A stretch of DNA of 64,000 nt from DATKRB01 sp963794215 (lineage in GTDB: Bacteria; Actinomycetota; Acidimicrobiia; Acidimicrobiales; RAAP-2). Each line of letters begins with the position of its first letter. The stretch's first letter is position 1. Positions 55,136 through 61,699 of this stretch are shown one piece after another. The stretch is from positions 1 through 64,000 of the forward strand of contig CAWCCQ010000005.1 in assembly GCA_963794215.1 (NCBI GenBank), written 5' to 3'. Made by a program: the position numbers and the translations under genes. The notes beneath the pieces are model-generated. The model saw only the letters and a list, made by a program, of their open reading frames with translations, made no database searches and had not been told where the DNA came from.

Positions 55136-56044
55136 TCACGGACGGCGCGGGAAGCGTGAGAAGTCCGGGTCGCGCCGCTGCACGTAGGCGTCCCGTCCTT
55201 CTTGGCCCTCCTCGGTCATGTAGAAGAGCATCGTCGCGTCGCCGGCCAACTGCTGGACCCCGGTGAGCCCGTCGTCGGCCGCGTTGAACCCGGCCTTCAA
55301 CATGCGAAGAGCGATCGGCGAGAGCGTGAGCATCCGACGGCACCACGCCACCGTCTCGCGCTCGAGGTCCTCGAGGGGCACGACGGCATTGACGAGACCC
55401 CACTCGAGCGCCTGGGGACCGTCGTACTGGCGGCACAAGAACCAGATCTCCTTGGCCCGCTTGAGCCCGACCGTGCGGGCGAGCAGCCCCGAGCCAAATC
55501 CCCCGTCGAAGCTCCCCACCCTCGGGCCGGTCTGCCCGAAGCGCGCGTTGTCGGCGGCGATGGTCAGGTCGCACACGAGGTGCAGGACGTGCCCGCCGCC
55601 GATGGCGTAGCCGGCCACCATGGCGACCACGGGCTTGGGCAGGCGCCGGATCTGGACCTGGAGGTCCAAGACGTTGAGCCGGCCGATCCCGCGCTTGGCC
55701 ACTTCGTCGTCGCCTAGGTACCCGTCGTTGCCCCGGATCCGCTGATCGCCGCCCGAGCAGAACGCGTCGGGTCCCTCACCGGTCAGGATGACCGCGCCGA
55801 CCTCGGAGTCGTCGCGGGCCAGCCCGAAGGCCTCGGCCAGCTCGAAGAGGGTCTGGGGCCGGAACGCGTTGCGCACCTCGGGGCGGCAGATCGTGATCTT
55901 TGCGATCCCTTCAGCCACCTCGTAGCGGATGTCGACGAAGGCCCGACGAATCTCCCAGTCGGGGGCCGGAAGGGCGCGCAGGGGCTCGAGCGGATCCGTG
56001 GGAGCGCCGACGACGACCGTCCGAGGAGCGATGGGTTCGGTCAC
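55136..56044 (-). CDS. menB: 1,4-dihydroxy-2-naphthoyl-CoA synthase
   Basis: Crotonase-fold ring closure of O-succinylbenzoyl-CoA. Signature blocks: ICRPEVRNAFRPQTLFEL, GPDAFCSGGDQRIRG, VAMVAGYAIGGGHVLHLVCD (oxyanion loop), ARFGQTGPRVGSFDGGFGSG and EIWFLCRQYDGPQALEWGLV. It is 302 residues and complete. GTG 56044 is 8 nt from TAGCGT on the minus strand, part of the shared menB/menE promoter. menA follows in the same direction. Confidence 0.96.
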   Translation of the reverse strand: MTEPIAPRTVVVGAPTDPLEPLRALPAPDWEIRRAFVDIRYEVAEGIAKITICRPEVRNAFRPQTLFELAEAFGLARDDSEVGAVILTGEGPDAFCSGGDQRIRGNDGYLGDDEVAKRGIGRLNVLDLQVQIRRLPKPVVAMVAGYAIGGGHVLHLVCDLTIAADNARFGQTGPRVGSFDGGFGSGLLARTVGLKRAKEIWFLCRQYDGPQALEWGLVNAVVPLEDLERETVAWCRRMLTLSPIALRMLKAGFNAADDGLTGVQQLAGDATMLFYMTEEGQEGRDAYVQRRDPDFSRFPRRP

Positions 56045-56051
56045 GGCGACC

Positions 56052-56058
56052 TACGCTA
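56052..56058. promoter_or_regulatory. Palindromic bidirectional -10 element TACGCTA (menB/menE)
   Basis: Reads TACGCT toward menE (56052-56057, 8 nt before ATG 56066) and TAGCGT toward menB (56058-56053, 8 nt before GTG 56044). The whole divergent gap is only 21 nt. Both transcripts would be leaderless and would compete for one -10 element. Confidence 0.65.
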
Positions 56059-56065
56059 CCGGCCG

Positions 56066-57217
56066 ATGCGCGAGCTCGTGGCACTCGACCTGGCCGGCGG
56101 TCCGGAGTTCGTCCGCGCGCTGCGCACGGTGTGGGACCACGGCGACGCCGCCGCTCCCCTGGATAGCCGCTTGCCAATGGCGGCCCGGCGCGCCCAACTC
56201 GCCGCCCTCCAGCCCACCGCGGTACTCGGTCCAGACGGTGCCCGCACGGCGCTGGAGGGCGGCCGGCCCGTTGACGATGGCGATGCCCTCGTCCTCTGCA
56301 CGAGCGGGTCGACCGGCGAGCCCCGGGCCGTCGTCCTGACCCACGACGCCGTGCTCGCGTCGGCTCGGGCGACCTCAGCTCGCCTCGGGATCGACCCCGG
56401 GCGTCACCACTGGTTGGCGTGCCTCCCCTTAGCCCACATCGGTGGCTTGTCGGTCGTGACCAGAGCGCTCGCCACGGGCACCCCGCTCACGGTGCTACCC
56501 GGGTTCGACGCGGAGTGGGTGGTCCGGGCGGCAGCGAGGGGCGCCACCCATGTCTCGTTGGTCGCCACCGCGCTGGGCCGCATCGATCCGGCGCTCTTCA
56601 CGCTGGTGCTCTTGGGCGGGGCGGCCCCGCCGGAGCGCACGGCGGACAACGTCGTCACGACCTACGGCCTCACCGAGACCGGCTCAGGGGTGGTCTACGA
56701 CGGGCGAGCCCTCGACGGGGTGGAGGTGGCGATCGGCAACGGGACGCCAGATGGCGGGCGGGCCGGGGAGATTCTGCTGCGGGGCCCGATGTTGCTGCGC
56801 TGCTACCGCGACGGCACCGACCCATCTGTGCCGGGCGCCGACGCCGCCGGCGGGTGGCTTCCCACAGGCGACGGCGGCTACGTCGGCCCCGACGGGCGGC
56901 TCGTGGTGCTTGGTCGGCTCGACGAGGTGATCGTGACCGGCGGCGAGAAGGTATGGCCGGCGGCCGTCGAGCGGGTCCTTGCCGGGCTGCCGTCGGTCGG
57001 TGCAGTGGCGGTGTGGAAGCGACCCGACCGCGAGTGGGGTGAGCGGGTGGTGGCCTGGGTGATCCCCGCTCCGGGGACCACCGGGCCCGACCTCGCCGAG
57101 CTGCACGACGCAGTGGTGGCCGAGCTTGCCCCGTGGGCCGCGCCCAAGGAGCTCGTTCTCGTCGACACCTTGCCGCGCACCGCCTCGGGCAAGGTGCGCC
57201 ACAACGAGCTTCGCTAA
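56066..57217 (+). CDS. menE: O-succinylbenzoate-CoA ligase (MenE)
   Basis: Adenylate-forming enzyme activating O-succinylbenzoate to its CoA ester, the MenB substrate. P-loop-like VLCTSGSTGEPRAVVLTHDA, YGLTETGSG, WLPTGDGG, LGRLDEVIVTGGEKVWPAAV and catalytic Lys in PRTASGKVRHNEL. It is 383 residues, the short actinobacterial form. It is divergent from menB with a shared promoter. The last codons and stop lie in a 13-bp tandem duplication. Confidence 0.93.
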   Translation: MRELVALDLAGGPEFVRALRTVWDHGDAAAPLDSRLPMAARRAQLAALQPTAVLGPDGARTALEGGRPVDDGDALVLCTSGSTGEPRAVVLTHDAVLASARATSARLGIDPGRHHWLACLPLAHIGGLSVVTRALATGTPLTVLPGFDAEWVVRAAARGATHVSLVATALGRIDPALFTLVLLGGAAPPERTADNVVTTYGLTETGSGVVYDGRALDGVEVAIGNGTPDGGRAGEILLRGPMLLRCYRDGTDPSVPGADAAGGWLPTGDGGYVGPDGRLVVLGRLDEVIVTGGEKVWPAAVERVLAGLPSVGAVAVWKRPDREWGERVVAWVIPAPGTTGPDLAELHDAVVAELAPWAAPKELVLVDTLPRTASGKVRHNELR

Positions 57218-57228
57218 CGAGCTTCGCT
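57203..57228. repeat. 13-bp tandem duplication at the menE stop
   Basis: AACGAGCTTCGCT occurs at 57203-57215 and again at 57216-57228. The menE TAA spans the junction, and the second copy creates a TGA just downstream. A very small slippage event. Confidence 0.9.
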
Positions 57229-57247
57229 GACGACGCGAGCGGGGCTC

Positions 57248-58015
57248 TCAGCCGATGGAGCCGTTGGGCTGGACCATGGCCCCACCGTCCACCACGATGA
57301 CCTGTCCGGTGATCCACGAGGCCGCGTCCGACGCCAGGAACACGGCGGCGGACGCTACGTCCTCGGGCTCGCCGATCCGGCCGAGCGGTGTCCTCGCGAC
57401 AACCCGGGCCAGGTCGGGTTCCCAGAGGGCACGGGCGAACTCGGTCCTGATCAGCCCCGGCGCGATGGCGTTCACCCGCACGCCTGGGGCTAGCTCGAGG
57501 GCGAGCTGGCGGGTCAGGGCGACGACGGCCGCTTTGGTCACGTTGTACCAACCGATGTCCGGCTCGGGGGTCAGCCCGCCCACCGAGGCCAAGTTGATGA
57601 CGCTGCCCCCGTGCTGGGCCATCCATCGGTCCCAGGCGATCTGGGTCCACCGCAACGGCCCGAGTTGATTGACCGAGACCGTCTTGTCCGCCCTCGAACG
57701 GTCGATGTCGACCATGGGGCCCATGTACGGATTGGTGGCGGCGTTGTTGACCAGGATGTCGAGCCGGCCGAACCGTTCGATCGTCGCATCCACGCAGGCC
57801 GAGGCCTGCTCGGGATCGCCGGCGTTGGCTGCGAACCACGTCGTCGCGCCACGGGTCGGGGCCAACGTGGACACCGCCTCCTCGAGCGCCTCGGGCTTTC
57901 GGGAGGACAGCATCACGTTCGCGCCGGCCTCGGCGAGGCGCCGGGCGATGGCCAGGCCGATTCCCCGACTCGCTCCGGTCACGACCGCGGTCCTGGCGCT
58001 GAGATCGAGCTCCAT
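57248..58015 (-). CDS. Short-chain dehydrogenase/reductase
   Basis: A 255-residue classical SDR: nucleotide loop VTGASRGIGLAIARRL, NNAATNPY (NNAG type), catalytic Ser in VINLASVGGL, Tyr-Lys in GWYNVTKAAVVAL, and the C-terminal GQVIVVDGGAM. It is close in style to the DHRS4/FabG-like carbonyl reductases. Substrate not determinable. ATG 58015 is preferred over GTG 58024 because TAGCGT lies 7 nt before it. Head-to-head with yyaL. Confidence 0.9.
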   Translation of the reverse strand: MELDLSARTAVVTGASRGIGLAIARRLAEAGANVMLSSRKPEALEEAVSTLAPTRGATTWFAANAGDPEQASACVDATIERFGRLDILVNNAATNPYMGPMVDIDRSRADKTVSVNQLGPLRWTQIAWDRWMAQHGGSVINLASVGGLTPEPDIGWYNVTKAAVVALTRQLALELAPGVRVNAIAPGLIRTEFARALWEPDLARVVARTPLGRIGEPEDVASAAVFLASDAASWITGQVIVVDGGAMVQPNGSIG

Positions 58016-58022
58016 GGCTGGC

Positions 58023-58028
58023 ACGCTA
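58023..58028 (-). promoter_or_regulatory. Candidate -10 box of the SDR gene
   Basis: TAGCGT on the minus strand, 7 nt before ATG 58015. Same hexamer as the menB box. Confidence 0.5.
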
Positions 58029-58067
58029 CGCGATCAGCCGGTTCGCCGAGGCCGGCGCAGGGGTGTC

Positions 58068-58073
58068 TAGCAT
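58068..58073 (+). promoter_or_regulatory. Candidate -10 box of the yyaL-like gene
   Basis: TAGCAT, 7 nt before GTG 58081. It favours that start over GTG 58063. Same hexamer as the def box. Confidence 0.5.
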
Positions 58074-58080
58074 CGTCGAC

Positions 58081-60177
58081 GTGAACCACCTCGGGTCCGA
58101 GACGAGCCCCTACCTGCGCCAGCACGCGGACAACCCGGTGGAGTGGTATCCATGGGGGCCAGAGGCCTTCGAACGAGCGCGGCTCGAGGACAAACCGCTC
58201 TTCGTCTCGATCGGCTATGCCTCGTGCCACTGGTGCCACGTGATGGCTCACGAGAGCTTCGAGGACCCCGCGGTGGGGGTCGAGCTGGCCCGCTCCTTCG
58301 TGTCGGTCAAGGTGGACCGCGAGGAGCGACCCGACGTGGACACCGTGTACATGAACGCGGTGCTCGCCCTCACCGGGTCGGGTGGATGGCCGATGAGTGT
58401 GTTCTGCACCCCCGACGGACGCCCCTTCTACGCCGGCACCTATTATCCGCCGACCGAGCGCTCGGGCATGCCGTCGTTCCGTGCGGTGCTCAGCGCCATG
58501 GCCGACGCCTGGTCCACTCGGCGGCCCGAGGTCGAGCGCCAGGCCGACGCGCTGGCGGGCGCGGTGGCCGAAGAGGTGGGCGTCCTCGACGAGGCGGCCC
58601 GTCACGTCGCGGCCGGTGTGGGGAGCGCGCTCCCGAGCAGCGCAGACGTTGGTGCCCGGATCGTCACCGAGCTCGAGCCCCGTTTCGACCCCGAGTGGGG
58701 AGGCTTCGGCGGCGCGCCGAAGTTCCCCAGGCCCTCCTTTGTCGAGCACTGCCTTCGCCAGCATGGGCGCACCGGCGATCCCGCCGCCCGCACCATGGCC
58801 CGGCGCACCCTCGACGCCATGGCCACTGGCGGCATCTACGACCACCTGGTCGGGGGGTTTTGCCGGTACTCGACCGACCGGCGGTGGCTGGTGCCCCACT
58901 TCGAGAAGATGCTCACCGACCAGGCGCTGCTGGCCAGGGCCTACCTGCACTCGTGGCAGGCGACCGACGACCCCGACCATCTGCTGGTCGCCACCGAGAC
59001 GATCGAGTACGTGCTCGACGTGCTCGACGCCCCCGGGGGCGGCCTGTTCTCCTCCCAGGACGCCGACGCCGCGGGGGTAGAGGGCGCGCACGCCACCTTC
59101 ACGCCCGCCCAGGTCCGAGAGGTTCTGGACGCCGCCGGTCGGCTCGAGCTGCTCGACGATGTCCTCGAGTGGTACTCGATCACCGAGGACGGCGATTGGG
59201 AGGGTACCTCGATACCCCACCGCCCGCTCGGCGCACCGCTCGCTCGGCCCCCGGCGATCCAAGAGGCCCGGGCGCTCCTCGCTGCGGCCCGGGGGCGACG
59301 AGCCCAACCGGCCACCGACGACAAGGTCCTCACCGAGTGGAACGCCATGTTCGCGGCCACCTTGGCCGAGGCGGCGGCCGCCACCGGCATCGCCCGTTGG
59401 GCCCGTCGGGCCGAGGGGGTCATGGAGTTCCTCTTCCGCGAGCTGCGACGACCCGAGGACGCACGCTGGCTGCGGAGCTGGCAAGGGGGCAGGGCACGCC
59501 ATCTCGCCCTCGCCGCGGATTTGGCTTGGGTGGTCGACGCCTGCACCCGGCTCGGCGAGCTGACCGGCAAGGCCCAGTGGACGACCCGGGCGATGGAGGT
59601 CGCCGACGACCTGCTCGCCAACTTCTGGGATGCCCCAGCACCCGAGCAGTCCGGTGCCCCCGCCGAGGCAACGGGTGGGCTAGGCGGGTTGTTCACCACC
59701 GGCAACGATGCCGAGGAACTGATCGTCCGAGCAAAGGACATCGTCGACGGGGCGATACCCGCGGCGAACTCAGTGGCCGCCGGGGCTCTTTTGCGATTGG
59801 CCGCCCTGAGCGGCGTCGATCGCTACCGAGCGGCTGGGCAGCGCATCGTGGAGCTCGCCGGGCCGCTGCTGGTCGCCAACCCGATGGCCGTCCCCGATCT
59901 GGCCGCCGCGATCGGGCTGATCGACGACGGCGTCGAGGTCCTCGTCGCCGGGGACCGCCCCGATCTGGTCAAAGAGGTCCACCACCGATGGCTACCGACC
60001 ACGGTGCTGGCGTGGGGCGAGCGGACGCCGAGTCCCTTGTGGGAGGGACGGGACGACGGTATGGCCTATCTCTGCCGCGGCTTCTCTTGTCGAGCACCCA
60101 CCGGCGACCGTCACGCGCTGGCGGGGCAGTTGGCCGAGCTGGCGGTGGTTGCACACGGGCGGGACGGCGACCGGTGA
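58081..60177 (+). CDS. YyaL/DUF255 thioredoxin-domain protein
   Basis: About 698 residues. The N-terminal thioredoxin-like DUF255 domain is diagnostic: ETSPYLRQHADNPVEWYPWG, then SIGYASCHWCHVMAHESFED with a CxxC, VKVDREERPDVDTVYM and GSGGWPMSVFCTPDGRPFY. The remainder resembles a six-hairpin glycosidase-like (N-acylglucosamine epimerase type) barrel: GGFGGAPKFPRPSFVEHCL, GGIYDHLVGGFCRYSTDRRW and LTEWNAMFAATLAEAAA. The family (human SPATA20 relatives) has no settled reaction. The stop overlaps the next gene as GTGA. Confidence 0.92.
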   Translation: MNHLGSETSPYLRQHADNPVEWYPWGPEAFERARLEDKPLFVSIGYASCHWCHVMAHESFEDPAVGVELARSFVSVKVDREERPDVDTVYMNAVLALTGSGGWPMSVFCTPDGRPFYAGTYYPPTERSGMPSFRAVLSAMADAWSTRRPEVERQADALAGAVAEEVGVLDEAARHVAAGVGSALPSSADVGARIVTELEPRFDPEWGGFGGAPKFPRPSFVEHCLRQHGRTGDPAARTMARRTLDAMATGGIYDHLVGGFCRYSTDRRWLVPHFEKMLTDQALLARAYLHSWQATDDPDHLLVATETIEYVLDVLDAPGGGLFSSQDADAAGVEGAHATFTPAQVREVLDAAGRLELLDDVLEWYSITEDGDWEGTSIPHRPLGAPLARPPAIQEARALLAAARGRRAQPATDDKVLTEWNAMFAATLAEAAAATGIARWARRAEGVMEFLFRELRRPEDARWLRSWQGGRARHLALAADLAWVVDACTRLGELTGKAQWTTRAMEVADDLLANFWDAPAPEQSGAPAEATGGLGGLFTTGNDAEELIVRAKDIVDGAIPAANSVAAGALLRLAALSGVDRYRAAGQRIVELAGPLLVANPMAVPDLAAAIGLIDDGVEVLVAGDRPDLVKEVHHRWLPTTVLAWGERTPSPLWEGRDDGMAYLCRGFSCRAPTGDRHALAGQLAELAVVAHGRDGDR

Positions 60178-60917
60178 GCGGCGAGGGGCCCAGCTTCGGG
60201 CGTCAGGCACCCAACGAGCTGAGGGGCGGCACGGCGCGGGCGCTGTTGAAAGAGTCGGGCAGGCGGGCCCGGGTGCTCGTGGCCGGAGGCTCAGAGCTAC
60301 GGCTCTTGGTCCTCGCCACGTCACAGGACGACTCGATCTGCGTGGATCTCGCGTCGGGAGCGGTGCTTCGGCTCCGCATCCCGTGGCCCGAGGACCACGG
60401 GCCCGACCTCGCCGCCTTCGACGTGGTGGAAGCGACGCTCGCCGACGACCCCGAGCTGGACGATTTGGCCCAACCCGAGGCGGCGACCGGGGCTGGGCTT
60501 CCCCGGCAGGTGGGCACGCTGCGGGGCCGGCGCGTCCGGCGCCTGCTCGAGCGTCTCGCCGCGCCGCCCGACGGCCAACTCCTGGGCTTCGCCGGGCCCT
60601 CGGCGCCGTACTGGGAGTTCCGGGGGGCTCGTCCGTCGGTCGCGTTGGTCGTGCCCGGGCGAGGGCCACAGCTCATTCGCCGCCGGGCGGACAATTCGAC
60701 CTGGGTCAGGTTCGGCTGGAACCGCGACGACGTCTGGCTCCCGGTGGAGGACTCCCACGCGGCCAGAGCGCTCGACGCGGCCCGCCGCGAGCGCCTCTCG
60801 GGCAAGGACCTGGCCAATGCGCTGGGCTACCGGCCCCACTACGTGCTGACCGCACTCAGCCGCCCGCGCGACGGCCACTGCTACAAGGTGTGCGCCGCCA
60901 TCTTGCCGTCGGGTTGA
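60174..60917 (+). CDS. Conserved protein of unknown function, coupled to yyaL
   Basis: 247 residues, no family recognised. Features: an Arg-rich N-terminus, a beta-rich stretch (ARVLVAGGSELRLLVLATSQ, SICVDLASGAVLRLRIPWPE), LPRQVGTLRGRRVRRLLERL, an aromatic segment (LLGFAGPSAPYWEFRG), STWVRFGWNRDDVWLPV and GKDLANALGYRPHYVLTALS. No signal peptide or membrane segment is seen. GTG 60174 shares GTGA with the YyaL-like gene, so the two are probably co-translated. Confidence 0.75.
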   Translation: MSGEGPSFGRQAPNELRGGTARALLKESGRRARVLVAGGSELRLLVLATSQDDSICVDLASGAVLRLRIPWPEDHGPDLAAFDVVEATLADDPELDDLAQPEAATGAGLPRQVGTLRGRRVRRLLERLAAPPDGQLLGFAGPSAPYWEFRGARPSVALVVPGRGPQLIRRRADNSTWVRFGWNRDDVWLPVEDSHAARALDAARRERLSGKDLANALGYRPHYVLTALSRPRDGHCYKVCAAILPSG

Positions 60918-60969
60918 GCATCCTGGCGTCGGGTCGAGGAGCCCGAGGGCGCAAAGGAGGTGCGGGAAT

Positions 60970-61641
60970 CTAGCGCCCGAGCTTGCCGCCGGCCAGATCC
61001 TCGGCCATCGCCCACCCGAACGCGACCAAACGGTCACCTCGGGCGCTGTCGACGCCCTCGAAGAGGACCTCGACGCCTTCGGGAAGCTTGACCTTGGCCG
61101 CCAGGAAGTCCAGGCCGCCCGCAGCCGAGCGGTCGCCTTTGAGGACGAAGGTCCGGTCGTTGAGCCGTTCGTCGCAACCGAAGCGCTTGGCCAACCGACG
61201 GGCCCAGGCGCGCTCCTCTCCCGAGGGCTTGTGCCCCACGCTTGGGACGACGTCGACCAGGCCAGCAAAGGCCCGGAACCCCTCGGGGGTGAGGAGCCGG
61301 GTCCCGAGGAGAACGTCCTCGTCGGGGAAGGCCAACAGGGCTCGGCGGTACTGGTCGACCATGATCGCGCGCAGTACCGTCTCGGCCTTGGCTGTCCGGT
61401 CCACCGAGGCCAGTCCCACGAGCAAGGACGGAGTGCCCCCGATCCGCTCGAGCGTGCAGAACGAGTACCCGCGTAAGCGCGAGCCTTCGCGGGCGAGGGT
61501 CACGAGCACCCACTCCTCGCGTTGCTTCGAGAGGAACCCGATGTCGAAAGCCGGAGGGCGCTCCGCGCAGAGGTCGGCCATCTCGCCCAGCTCCGCATCG
61601 CTGAGCGCGGTGCAGTCCTTGGTCATCGCTACCGTCGGCAT
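60970..61641 (-). CDS. Conserved protein of unknown function
   Basis: 223 residues, soluble. ALSDAELGEMADLCAERPPAF, LSKQREEWVLVTLAREGSRL, GYSFCTLERIGGTPSLLVGL, the basic VLRAIMVDQYRRALLAFP, and GEERAWARRLAKRFGCDERL. The alternating strands and helix could be an acetyltransferase-like (GNAT) fold, but the acetyl-CoA motif is not clear, so I leave it unassigned. ATG 61641 lies 6 nt after TAGAAT, indicating a leaderless start. It is 58 nt from dnaE and on the same strand. Confidence 0.7.
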   Translation of the reverse strand: MPTVAMTKDCTALSDAELGEMADLCAERPPAFDIGFLSKQREEWVLVTLAREGSRLRGYSFCTLERIGGTPSLLVGLASVDRTAKAETVLRAIMVDQYRRALLAFPDEDVLLGTRLLTPEGFRAFAGLVDVVPSVGHKPSGEERAWARRLAKRFGCDERLNDRTFVLKGDRSAAGGLDFLAAKVKLPEGVEVLFEGVDSARGDRLVAFGWAMAEDLAGGKLGR

Positions 61642-61647
61642 GGCCCA

Positions 61648-61653
61648 ATTCTA
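61648..61653 (-). promoter_or_regulatory. Candidate -10 box of the 60970-61641 gene
   Basis: TAGAAT on the minus strand, 6 nt before ATG 61641. Close to the consensus TATAAT and the best isolated -10 after that of argC. Confidence 0.55.
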
Positions 61654-61699
61654 CCGGTCGGCTGCAACCCTGTCCCACCCGAGTCGCCCAGCAGCCACC

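Noticed and set aside
58143..60917. A 924-codon open frame on the plus strand
   Set aside because: Its first two-thirds is an out-of-frame, Arg/Gly-rich shadow of the YyaL-like gene. Only the part from 60174 is a real gene.
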